Origin: Ignavibacteriales bacterium
Lineage (GTDB): Bacteria > Bacteroidota > Ignavibacteria > Ignavibacteriales > SURF-24
Assembly: GCA_003599415.1 (NCBI GenBank)
Contig: QZKB01000050.1
Span: forward strand, 1-57,361
Reading direction: 5' to 3'
Length of the DNA stretch: 57,361 nucleotides
The notes beneath the pieces are model-generated. The model did no database searches, was not told the DNA's origin, and saw nothing but the letters and a program-made list of their open reading frames with translations. The translations under genes were made by a program, and so were the position numbers. This document shows positions 27,421 to 35,981 of this stretch, piece by piece; within the stretch, counting starts at the first letter, position 1, and every line of letters begins with the position of its first letter.

Positions 27421-30084
27421 ATGAAAAAGATAATTTATAAAATAAATCAGCTTACAATTCGGACTAAACTCGTAGTTCTTAATTCATTTGCATTTGCATT
27501 GATTTCGGTATTCCTGTTTCTATTTATTCCGCCGGGGATAGAAAGATATCTGATGGAAGTATTGCATAATAAAGAAAAAAGTATTGCCGCAATGATTTCA
27601 TCAAGCATTGGACCTGCTTTATATTTTGGTGATGTTGAGGAAGGTACATATGTTCTGAACAGTGTTAAACTTATCCCGGATATAGTTTATGTAGTTGTAT
27701 TAGATAATGATGGTAATGAATATATTTCTTACAATCTTAAAGAAGCAATTCGATATAATTATCCTAATTCTATTCTTACTAAATATTTAGTATCCGGCGA
27801 CATTCTTAAGACAAAAAAGGCAGTCGTTGAGAATAAAAAAGTGATCGGGCATATTTACCTTGGGATGTCGCTCAAATCGGTCGAGAATACGATATCTGCG
27901 GCTCGTATACTTATTACTCTATCCAGCGCAATAATATTTATATTTTTCTTTTTAGCCACGTACGGAATCAGTAGAGTTGTTATGGCTCCTTTAGTAAAGA
28001 TAGTCGGAACTATAGAAAAAATATCCGGAGGTGATAGAAATTTACGGGCGGAAATCAGTTCACAGAAAGAGGTATACCAGCTTGCCGTTTCATTCAACCA
28101 AATGCTGGATAACCTTAATTCAACCTACGAGGACCTTCAAAAATCCAATGACCTTCTTGAGACACGCGTAATTGAAAGAACAGATGTATTACGGAAATTA
28201 AACGAATCGTTGCAAAATGAAATTACGGTACGAGAAAAAGCAGAGAAAATTACTGAGGCGCTATACACAATATCAAAAGCCCAGAACTCTACTCAAAAGC
28301 TTGATAAGCTTTTTGAAATAATATATCAGTCGATTGGTATTGTCCTGAATAACAAGAATTTCTTTATCGCACAATACGATAAAGATAAAGACGTAATAAC
28401 CTTTCCTTATTTTAAGGATGAATTTGATGAACCCGTTGCAATTGAAAATGCCTCGTTTACTAATTCCCTTACGGTGGAAGTCATTCAGAAAGGGAAGTCA
28501 TTATTGTTTCAACAGGATCAGCTAAAAGAGATATGGGAATGGGATCAGCAAAAAAAGATGGGCACATTGGCCAAGGTATGGATGGGAATACCATTAAAAA
28601 TTAAGGAAGATACCATTGGTGCAATGGTAATGCAAAGCTATGATAATCCTGATCAGTTTACCGTATCTGATATTGAAATCGCCGAGTCGTTTGCTGAACA
28701 GATAGCAGTTGCAATAAATAGTAAAAAAACAGAAGAAAGAATTACTTTGCTTTTACAAGCCATAGAAAGTACGGGCGAATTTGTAATGATAACTGATAAT
28801 TCTTCAAATCTAATTTATGCAAATAAGGCATTTTACGATACTTATGGGTATTCAAATGTTAACCTTAGAATAAGAGATATAAAAGTATTAGCTCCCGACA
28901 GGGAATCAGAAGAAATAATCAATGAGATTTTTACCTTATCATTTAAAGAGGGCTGGCAAGGTGAATTAGTGCTCCTGCGAAAAGATAAAACACAGTTGCC
29001 TATTCTTCTTTCAACTTCACCTGTATTGAATGAAAATAATGAACCCGTTGCTCTGATAGCTGTTGGTACAGACCTTACTGAAATAAAACAGGCTCACCAG
29101 GTAATACAGGAAAGCGAAGAAAAATTTAAATATTTATTTGAGCACAACCCCCTTCCAATGTATGTTCGTGACCAGTTTACGGCTAAATTCATTGAAGTTA
29201 ACGATGCAATGGTAAGGCACTACGGATACTCAAAGGAAGAGTTTCTTAGTATGGATCTGACTGATATTTACGTCGGTGAAAATGTTTTTAGCTATATTGA
29301 AAAAATTAAGATGGCAAGCATTGGGGATCAATACTCTATCCAGGGAAAACACAGACTTAAAAATGGAAGTCTTATCGATATTGAATTTACTACACATATA
29401 ATTAATTATTCCGGTAAATCAGCAGTACTGGCTGTTGTTGTTGATGTTACATCAAGGTTGAAAGTTCAGGCACAGTTAAAAACTTCGCTGCTTGAAAAAG
29501 AAACTTTACTTAAGGAAATACACCATCGTGTAAAAAATAACCTGCAGGTTATTTCAAGTTTGTTAAACCTTCAGTCAAAAAAAATTAAGGATAATTATGA
29601 CCTGGCACTTTTTAATGAAAGCCAGGATAGAGTTAGATCAATGGCGATGATTCACGAAATGCTTTATCGCTCTAAGGATCTGGACAAAATTGATTTCGCT
29701 GACTACCTAAAAAAATTAATTTCTTCTTTAATGCGCTCTTATAACTTTAAAAGAAATGTAAGTCTGAAGATGGAAGTGAAGGATATCTATCTGAACATTG
29801 ATAAGGCTGTTCCGTGCGGTTTAATAATTAATGAACTTGTGACAAATTCACTTAAGTATGCTTTCCCTGATTCAAGGGCTGGATATATTTCGGTTCATGC
29901 GGAACAAAACGGATCAATAAAAATAATTGTGGAGGATAACGGAATCGGATTACCAGAGAGTTTTTCTTTTGAAAAAATTGATTCGTTAGGTTTGAAATTA
30001 GTAAAGATTCTTACCGATCAGCTTCAGGGAAATCTTGAGGTTATCAGAAACGACGGAACAAAGTTTGTCATTAATCTGAAATAG
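27421..30084 (+). CDS. CHASE8-HAMP-GAF-PAS-PAS histidine kinase (HisKA_2 type)
   Basis: A membrane histidine kinase of 887 residues. TM1 is near residues 15-38, and the extracytoplasmic CHASE8-like domain follows at about 40-160 (IAAMISSSIGPALYFGD, IPDIVYVVVLDNDGNEY). TM2 is at 160-185, then comes HAMP (VVMAPLVKIVGTIEKISGGD). A coiled coil leads to a GAF domain (about 285-440), PAS1 (about 450-560, ESTGEFVMITDN) and PAS2 (about 570-690, HNPLPMYVRDQ). The dimerisation/acceptor region is LKEIHHRVKNNLQVISSLL, with the acceptor His702 by family alignment; this is the HisKA_2/HWE-related type rather than classical HisKA. The ATPase ends with EDNGIGLP. A receiver protein follows 14 nt later. Confidence 0.88.
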   Translation: MKKIIYKINQLTIRTKLVVLNSFAFALISVFLFLFIPPGIERYLMEVLHNKEKSIAAMISSSIGPALYFGDVEEGTYVLNSVKLIPDIVYVVVLDNDGNEYISYNLKEAIRYNYPNSILTKYLVSGDILKTKKAVVENKKVIGHIYLGMSLKSVENTISAARILITLSSAIIFIFFFLATYGISRVVMAPLVKIVGTIEKISGGDRNLRAEISSQKEVYQLAVSFNQMLDNLNSTYEDLQKSNDLLETRVIERTDVLRKLNESLQNEITVREKAEKITEALYTISKAQNSTQKLDKLFEIIYQSIGIVLNNKNFFIAQYDKDKDVITFPYFKDEFDEPVAIENASFTNSLTVEVIQKGKSLLFQQDQLKEIWEWDQQKKMGTLAKVWMGIPLKIKEDTIGAMVMQSYDNPDQFTVSDIEIAESFAEQIAVAINSKKTEERITLLLQAIESTGEFVMITDNSSNLIYANKAFYDTYGYSNVNLRIRDIKVLAPDRESEEIINEIFTLSFKEGWQGELVLLRKDKTQLPILLSTSPVLNENNEPVALIAVGTDLTEIKQAHQVIQESEEKFKYLFEHNPLPMYVRDQFTAKFIEVNDAMVRHYGYSKEEFLSMDLTDIYVGENVFSYIEKIKMASIGDQYSIQGKHRLKNGSLIDIEFTTHIINYSGKSAVLAVVVDVTSRLKVQAQLKTSLLEKETLLKEIHHRVKNNLQVISSLLNLQSKKIKDNYDLALFNESQDRVRSMAMIHEMLYRSKDLDKIDFADYLKKLISSLMRSYNFKRNVSLKMEVKDIYLNIDKAVPCGLIINELVTNSLKYAFPDSRAGYISVHAEQNGSIKIIVEDNGIGLPESFSFEKIDSLGLKLVKILTDQLQGNLEVIRNDGTKFVINLK

Positions 30085-30098
30085 AACAGAGGATAAAA

Positions 30099-31628
30099 AT
30101 GTTGCGCACAAGAATATTAATAGTAGAAGATGAAGCAATAATTGCTGAGGATCTTCGTGAAGTGCTGGTGAGGCTTGGGTATGATGTTGTGGCTTATGTT
30201 TCTTCAGGTGAACAGGCTATTCAAAAAGCTGTTGAACTGAAACCGGATTTGATACTGATGGATATTATGATACAGGGCGACATAGACGGGATTGAGACAG
30301 CACAGTTTATAAAGGTGCGTATAGACATTCCGATTATTTTTGTGACAGGAAATGCAGATGAACAGACACTTAAAAGAGCAAAAGTCTCCGAGCCGTTCGG
30401 TTACATTCTTAAACCGTTTGAAGAAAGAGAACTGAATACAAATATTGAAATAGCCTTATACCGGCATAAGACTGAAAAGGAAATAAAGGAAAGAGAACGC
30501 TGGCTGAATACAACACTGCGCAGTATTGGTGATGCTGTAATTTCTACGGATGTAAACGGTAAAATCACGTTTATAAATAAAACAGCCGAACTGCTTACAG
30601 GCTGGATGCTGGATGATGTGATTGATAGAATTTTTAAAGACATTTTTATATTTATTGATTTCGATACAAAAAATGAAATTGCTGATCCGATTCCGTTAGT
30701 GCTGAAGGAAAAAACAACTATTGATTTACTTAAAGATGTTATTGTTAATTCGAAGAGCGGTATAAAAATTCCTGTAGAAGTAAACACCTCGCCAATTCAA
30801 AATGAAAAAGGATTGGTGGAAGGAGTCGTTTTTATTCTGAAAGATATTTCCGAAAGAAAGAAAGCGGAAGAAGCAATAAGAAAATATACTGAAGATCTAA
30901 AGGAACTTAATAACAGCAAGGATAAATTTTTTTCCATAATTGCCCACGACTTAAAGAATCCGTTCAATGCAATTATCAATTCATCCAAACTGATGAAAAG
31001 CGAGTATGATTTTTTCTCGAAAGCTGATCATCTTAAATTCCTAGATATTATTATCAAATCATCTGATGCTGCTTTCCGATTGCTTGAGAACCTGCTGCTA
31101 TGGGCAAGAATGCAGAGCGGGAAAATTCAATTGGATAAAAATCATTTTAAACTTACTGATCTCTTTAAAGAATGTACTGATCTTCTGAATAACCAGGCTA
31201 CTGAAAAAAAAATTACAATAAGTACAAAGATGAATTCTTCAAACATTGCATACTCTGATTATTTTATGATTGGAACAGTCGTTAGAAATCTTTTGGGGAA
31301 TGCAATTAAATATACAAATGAAGGCGGCAGGATAAACATTGAAACATCCGAGAATGAAAATGAAATTCAAATAGACATCAAAGATTCCGGGGTTGGCATT
31401 CATAAAGATATTGCTGAGAAGCTGTTCAGGATTGATGTAAATGCAAGCACAACTGGTACAGCAGGTGAAAAGGGAACAGGACTTGGATTAATTATCTGCA
31501 AGGATTTTATTGCGGCAAACGGAGGGAGAATTTGGGTCGCAAGCAAATATAGAGAAGGCAGCACTTTTAGTTTTACTTTACCAAAAGAAGAAAAGGAAAA
31601 ATCTGCTGACATCAGCACCGAAGAATAA
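30099..31628 (+). CDS. REC-PAS-histidine kinase
   Basis: A cytosolic 509-residue signalling protein. The receiver domain covers residues 1-120 (ILIVEDEAIIAEDL, phospho-acceptor Asp55 in LILMDIMIQGDIDG, the conserved Thr in FVTGNADEQ and Lys in YILKPFEERE). A PAS domain is at about 130-250 (WLNTTLRSIGDAVISTDV). The HisKA H-box is FFSIIAHDLKNPFNAI, with His283, and the ATPase has NAIKYTNEGG, DSGVGIHKD and GTGLGLIICKDF. The receiver is a plausible target of the kinase encoded just upstream, so phosphate could pass from that kinase to Asp55 and influence this kinase. No DNA-binding output domain is present, and no response regulator with an output domain is seen in the operon. Confidence 0.88.
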   Translation: MLRTRILIVEDEAIIAEDLREVLVRLGYDVVAYVSSGEQAIQKAVELKPDLILMDIMIQGDIDGIETAQFIKVRIDIPIIFVTGNADEQTLKRAKVSEPFGYILKPFEERELNTNIEIALYRHKTEKEIKERERWLNTTLRSIGDAVISTDVNGKITFINKTAELLTGWMLDDVIDRIFKDIFIFIDFDTKNEIADPIPLVLKEKTTIDLLKDVIVNSKSGIKIPVEVNTSPIQNEKGLVEGVVFILKDISERKKAEEAIRKYTEDLKELNNSKDKFFSIIAHDLKNPFNAIINSSKLMKSEYDFFSKADHLKFLDIIIKSSDAAFRLLENLLLWARMQSGKIQLDKNHFKLTDLFKECTDLLNNQATEKKITISTKMNSSNIAYSDYFMIGTVVRNLLGNAIKYTNEGGRINIETSENENEIQIDIKDSGVGIHKDIAEKLFRIDVNASTTGTAGEKGTGLGLIICKDFIAANGGRIWVASKYREGSTFSFTLPKEEKEKSADISTEE

Positions 31629-31687
31629 ATAATTCTCCGACATAAAATATTAACGAATTTTATTTATAACCTTTATGATGAGTATTG

Positions 31688-32104
31688 TCACTTACTTTTC
31701 TCCTTCTGTCTTATAAACTCAAAATCAATATCTGTTATTGTTGGAGTATTAATTTTCCCTCTGTGTTTCTCACTGCTTACGAATTGACCGGAATAAGATA
31801 TTGATCCTGATAAACCGGGAGTAGTTATTGTAAGAGAAATATTCGGATAGTTGCACCAGCCGACGATCTGTAGCTCATAAGTATTGGAATCGACAATCCA
31901 GGTGCCGGTTCCTGATACATTAAATTCATTCTGAACAAGATCCAGGTTCATAACAGATCCATTTCCGGAGCCATTCCATTTGCCTGTAATAGAAAGTGTT
32001 TGTACTGAATCAGGCGCTTCTTCTTTACAACCAATAAAAAATAAAAATATAATTACAATTAGTGATCGGATAGTTTTCATTTTAAACATAGCTTTGCCTG
32101 GCAA
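31688..32104 (-). CDS. Hypothetical small lipoprotein
   Basis: A predicted lipoprotein of about 138 residues. The start is probably TTG at 32104, because agaggag lies 4 bases upstream of it, whereas the internal ATGs (32089, 32080) have no ribosome site. The signal ends in the lipobox FFIGC followed by KEEAPDS. The mature region is an all-beta pattern (GKWNGSGNGSVMNLDLVQ, TYELQIVGWCNYPNISLTI, GSISYSGQFVSSEK) of the small-lipocalin-like type seen in many Bacteroidetes lipoproteins; I know no named family for it. It lies 35 nt after GH97 on the same strand and is probably co-transcribed. Confidence 0.65.
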   Translation of the reverse strand: MPGKAMFKMKTIRSLIVIIFLFFIGCKEEAPDSVQTLSITGKWNGSGNGSVMNLDLVQNEFNVSGTGTWIVDSNTYELQIVGWCNYPNISLTITTPGLSGSISYSGQFVSSEKHRGKINTPTITDIDFEFIRQKEKSK

Positions 32105-32139
32105 AGTACTCCTCTAAAAAATTCGATAAATAAAATAGA

Positions 32140-34119
32140 CTATTTAGCCGGTGAAATAATGCCTGCCCAGCCACCGCCTGATGCAAGTTTAATCTTTAGT
32201 ACATCAGTTGATTTAATTTCTTTCTTAACAAGTTTATAATCGGCAGCATGTTTATCTGCATTTATTCCGTCTTCAACATTTTCAAGAATATAATCTCCGG
32301 ACTCAAGGAATGAAAGCGGAATTTCCATCTCTCTCTTATTCCAGTTTGTCATTGCTCCAATGTACCATTTATTATCTTTCTTCCGGGCAATTGCAACATA
32401 CTCACCAACTTTGGAATCGAGTCCGATTGTTTTATCCCAGGTTGTTGGAAACTGTGCAACAAACTTTGTGTATTCAGGTTCCTTTAAATAATTGGAAGGA
32501 TTGTCAGCAAACATTTGAAGCGGGCTTTCATAAACAACATACATTGCAGCCTGGTGGCATCTTGTTCCCTGGCTCATCGGTTCTGTAAATACAATCCTGA
32601 AATTATCTTTGTTTGCATTAATCATTGCACCCGGAGTAAAATCCATTGGTCCGGCAACCATTCTTGTAAAGGGAAGAGTAACATCATGACCCGGTGTAAC
32701 AAGTGTACTCCATTTACTGTTTTCAAGGCCTCTTACTCCCTCGTGTGAAAGCACATTAGGATATTTTCGTGTAAGTCCGGAAGGTTTATACGCGCCATGA
32801 AAATCAACTAATAAATTTCTCTTTGCTGCTTCTATCGCGGTACGTTCATAATAATTTACCATTGCCTGGTCGCCGCGCTGCATGAAATCCACTTTAATTC
32901 CCTTTGCTCCCCATTTAACAAACTGATCCAGAATGCCGGGCATATCTTTATTCAATGCGTTCCATAAAACCCAAAGGATAATGCCGACATTCTTCTGTTT
33001 GCCGTAATCGATAATTTCTTTTAAATCTATATCAGGAATTGTATGCATAAGATCGTGAGAAGTTAGAGACCAGCCTTCATCAAGAATAATATAATCCAGG
33101 CCGTATTTGGAAGCGAAATCAATATAATACTTATAAGTTTTTGTGTTGATACCTGATGCGAAATCCACACTGTAAATATTCCAGTTGTTCCACCAATCCC
33201 ACGCAACCTTACCCGGTTTTATCCAAGCACTATTTTTAATCACGGAAGGTGAAGAAAGTTTGTACACCATTTCATTTTCAAGAAGGTCTTTATCTTTCTC
33301 TGCGATAAGTATTGTTCTCCATGGAAAGGTTCTTGCACCGTTTGTCTTTGCTATGTAATCGGCATTTTTAACAATCTTTTCATCGCGGTCATTTACATAT
33401 TTAGTTTCCAGTATTGCTTTAGGAAAAACTGCATTTACTGCATTACTTCCCGTACCTGCAAGAAACATATTTGGATAATCAAATAAATCAGCTTCGGTAA
33501 TCAGAAGCTTAATACCTTTTTCAGTTTCGAATAAAGCAGGCAAAGAACAATATTGTTCGGGTGAAATTCCTGCGATTAAAGTATCCTTATAATTTCTTTC
33601 ATAGTGAGAGATAAAATCTTTAGCTTCTTCTTCAGGAAAAAAGGTTCTGTAGTTTCCGGTAAAATTAAATTCTGCTGTTTCTGCTGTTATGGCAATTTCT
33701 TTTTCATCAAGGTTTGTTTCGAACCTGTATGCAGCGCCGTCATCATAAGCTCTGAAAGTGATGCTGTAATTCCCGGTGAAATTTATTTTCAATTCGTTGA
33801 AGTGATTCCTGATGAATTTGTTTTTAACGGGAACAGGCGATTCAATCGTTTCATCAACGGAGTTTTTCTTTACCTCTTTTACTTTTGGTTTTGCTGCAAG
33901 CTCATTACCGTTTGAAAGCTTAAGCGAAATTCTGCATGGTTTAAGCAACTCAGTTCCGTTTAATGCTGCGCTCCACCTTACTTCTTCAGTAATAGAAATA
34001 GTAATACTGATTTTACCGTCAGGTGATTTAAGCGTATATTCTTCACCATTAACCGTATTAAATGATATGAGTAAAATGAACAGACAAAAGCTGACAAGAT
34101 CAGAGTAAATCGCTTTCAT
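32140..34119 (-). CDS. GH97 family glycoside hydrolase
   Basis: An exported 659-residue hydrolase of family 97. A signal peptide (residues 1-25) precedes an N-terminal beta-sandwich (about 30-275), a catalytic TIM barrel (about 280-550) with GKVAWDWWNNWNIY, LDYIILDEGWS, GIKVDFMQRGDQ and YPNVLSHEGVRGLENSKW, and a C-terminal beta domain. Family 97 splits into inverting alpha-glucosidases (two catalytic-base glutamates) and retaining alpha-galactosidase-type enzymes with an aspartate nucleophile. Here the Asp in KVDFMQ is present, and the position that is a base Glu in inverting enzymes reads Gly (VDFHGAYKP), which points to the retaining subgroup by analogy with Bacteroides BT1871. A good GGGAG ribosome site precedes ATG 34119. 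The substrate (alpha-galactoside or alpha-glucoside) is not certain. Confidence 0.88.
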   Translation of the reverse strand: MKAIYSDLVSFCLFILLISFNTVNGEEYTLKSPDGKISITISITEEVRWSAALNGTELLKPCRISLKLSNGNELAAKPKVKEVKKNSVDETIESPVPVKNKFIRNHFNELKINFTGNYSITFRAYDDGAAYRFETNLDEKEIAITAETAEFNFTGNYRTFFPEEEAKDFISHYERNYKDTLIAGISPEQYCSLPALFETEKGIKLLITEADLFDYPNMFLAGTGSNAVNAVFPKAILETKYVNDRDEKIVKNADYIAKTNGARTFPWRTILIAEKDKDLLENEMVYKLSSPSVIKNSAWIKPGKVAWDWWNNWNIYSVDFASGINTKTYKYYIDFASKYGLDYIILDEGWSLTSHDLMHTIPDIDLKEIIDYGKQKNVGIILWVLWNALNKDMPGILDQFVKWGAKGIKVDFMQRGDQAMVNYYERTAIEAAKRNLLVDFHGAYKPSGLTRKYPNVLSHEGVRGLENSKWSTLVTPGHDVTLPFTRMVAGPMDFTPGAMINANKDNFRIVFTEPMSQGTRCHQAAMYVVYESPLQMFADNPSNYLKEPEYTKFVAQFPTTWDKTIGLDSKVGEYVAIARKKDNKWYIGAMTNWNKREMEIPLSFLESGDYILENVEDGINADKHAADYKLVKKEIKSTDVLKIKLASGGGWAGIISPAK

Positions 34120-34278
34120 AACTAACTCCCTTTGAATAAAAAGAATAAAGTAACCTGCGTAAATTACATTTTTTAGTTGAATGAAAAAATAAGTATCAGA
34201 TTAGGCATTGGTAATTAATAACTTTTTATGGAGATTTGTTCTCGTAAAACAGAGATATATATGGTGGGTTATTAAGCT

Positions 34279-35622
34279 ATGTTTTATTCAAGGTTTATTG
34301 TATTAACTTTCATTGTCTTCTATTTTAGTTGTAATACTATAGCGCAAATAGAGAATAGTTGGAGGACTATTAGTAGTGCGATAGAAGATAATTTTCTCAG
34401 CATCAATTTTAGTGATTCGTTGAACGGCTGGGTACTTGGTACAAAAGTAATATTGCATAGTACTGATGGAGGTGAGACCTGGATAAAACAAAGATCTATT
34501 GATTCTGCAAGTTACAGAAAAGTATTTTTCTTAAATCATAAAATAGGTTTTACTTATCAAGGTAAAGGTTTGATGCAAACCAGTGATGGAGGTATTAACT
34601 GGAATCTGCAAAATGAAGAATTGCAGAATTGTTATATAGGAGGAATGAGTTTCATAAATGATAGTACCGGTTGGTTAATAAGTAATAGCCTGTACGGTGA
34701 TAGTTTTAATGAAATAGTTATGAAAACAAATAATGCCGGGCAAAGTTGGGATACACTTTTTTCAAGAATAAATATTGTAAAATTTTATGACTTACAATTC
34801 CTTGATTCTCTAACCGGGTATATAATCAGCAGCGATGGACATGATAATTTTGCTCCAATATATGTTCACAAGTCAAGTAATGGAGGTAAAAGCTGGAATA
34901 ATATATCCTGGTTTGGCGGATCTCATGCATTTTATCTATCCACCCAAAATAAAGATACATTATGGGCTGGAGGATTTGGTTTTGCAAAATCATTTGATGG
35001 TGGAATCAACTGGGATCCTTATTTTGTTATTGAATCTGAAGATTCAATATTCTACGGACAACCAAGATTCTACGATATTCTACAGTGTGATAGTAAATGT
35101 GGTTATGCAATAATAGTTACAACAAAAGGTCCTAATCAAACAAAGTTCAGATTATATTATACAGAAGATAGTGGCAGTAATTGGAATAAAATTGAAATCC
35201 CATCGGACATTTATCCTATATCAGTTTGTAATTCCGGGAAGTATTTATTTATTGCTGGATTAAATGGAAAACTTGCTACAAATAAACCAACGTCAGTAAG
35301 TATTAATGATAATTTGCCAGAGTATTCATTTACGCTGTATCAGAACTTTCCTAATCCGTTTAACCCAAATACAACAATCAAATATTTAATTCCACAAGTA
35401 GAGACGAGGCATTCTGCCAGAGGCGGATCGTCTCTACAAAATGTTACTTTAAAAGTATATGATGTACTTGGCAGAGAAGTAGCAACTTTGGTTAATGAAG
35501 AGAAACCCGTAGGAACATACGAGATTGACTTCACCGGAAACAATTTACCAAGCGGAATATATTTTTATCAACTAAAAGCAGGCGAATCTGTGGAAACAAG
35601 AAAAATGATTTTGTTAAAGTAA
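34279..35622 (+). CDS. YCF48/Asp-box beta-propeller protein with T9SS sorting domain
   Basis: An exported 447-residue protein. The signal peptide is residues 1-22. The middle (about 25-330) is a propeller of YCF48-type repeats, each with an Asp-box style turn: HSTDGGETW, QTSDGGINW, KTNNAGQSW, KSSNGGKSW, KSFDGGINW and YTEDSGSNW. The last 90 residues are a T9SS sorting domain (QNFPNPFNPNTTIK, VYDVLGREVATLVNEEKPVG, SGIYFYQLKAG). Between the first and second parts of that domain, 14 residues (ETRHSARGGSSLQN) are encoded by a perfect palindromic element at 35398-35437, an in-frame insertion by comparison with the other sorting domains. No catalytic function is apparent; surface location through T9SS is expected. 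Confidence 0.85.
   Translation: MFYSRFIVLTFIVFYFSCNTIAQIENSWRTISSAIEDNFLSINFSDSLNGWVLGTKVILHSTDGGETWIKQRSIDSASYRKVFFLNHKIGFTYQGKGLMQTSDGGINWNLQNEELQNCYIGGMSFINDSTGWLISNSLYGDSFNEIVMKTNNAGQSWDTLFSRINIVKFYDLQFLDSLTGYIISSDGHDNFAPIYVHKSSNGGKSWNNISWFGGSHAFYLSTQNKDTLWAGGFGFAKSFDGGINWDPYFVIESEDSIFYGQPRFYDILQCDSKCGYAIIVTTKGPNQTKFRLYYTEDSGSNWNKIEIPSDIYPISVCNSGKYLFIAGLNGKLATNKPTSVSINDNLPEYSFTLYQNFPNPFNPNTTIKYLIPQVETRHSARGGSSLQNVTLKVYDVLGREVATLVNEEKPVGTYEIDFTGNNLPSGIYFYQLKAGESVETRKMILLK
35398..35437 (+). repeat. Palindromic element inserted in frame in a T9SS sorting domain
   Basis: A perfect 10-bp inverted repeat, gtagagacga (35398-35407) and tcgtctctac (35428-35437), encloses a 20-base centre (35408-35427, beginning ggcattctgc). 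The element lies inside the coding sequence of the propeller protein and keeps the reading frame. The other three sorting domains in the window have no residues at this position. Palindromes with gtagagacg-cgtctctac arms are known from intergenic repeats in other bacteria (recollection, not checked). Confidence 0.7.
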
Positions 35623-35981
35623 GTCTTGCATTCATCTTTCTTCATCTTTTAGGCTAAATTATCAATAAAACTCCTTCCTGACAAATTCTTTTCTAAGCAA
35701 AAAATTCCGTATCTTTATGATGCAAATTTTATGAATAATCTTTTCCGGGCTCCGCACAAAGAATTATTTCTTCTATGACCAATGTGAATTAGACTTTATT
35801 CCATCTTGAGTTAAGAATACTAAGATTTCAATTATGACCTGGAATTTATTTGTTATTTTGCTAAATAAATTATTGATGTGAATTGTTTTTAACAGTTTAA
35901 TAAAAAATTTTACTCGCTGCGGAAGGTGAGTTCTGTAAAAACAAACATAGTATTTTCAAAAAAATATAATTTGGATTCGTT
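35623..35981 (+). other. Non-coding leader of the DEAD-box helicase gene
   Basis: About 360 AT-rich bases with no open frame worth calling. The stretch contains no repeat and no obvious terminator for the upstream gene. Near the end is cgctgcggaaggtgag (35916-35931), a GC-richer patch in AT-rich surroundings, which could be part of a structured 5' leader. DEAD-box cold-shock-type helicase genes are often autoregulated through long leaders, so this is a candidate regulatory region; no motif of known meaning was found. Confidence 0.35.

Noticed and set aside
30401..30787. A 128-residue minus-strand open frame
   Set aside because: It is antisense to the PAS region of the REC-PAS-kinase; the Ser/Phe-rich composition is what the opposite strand of a Glu/Lys-rich gene gives.
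31640..31668. A taaaat/atttta hairpin between the convergent genes
   Set aside because: The stem is only 6 AT pairs and has no T-run on either strand; too weak to call a terminator.
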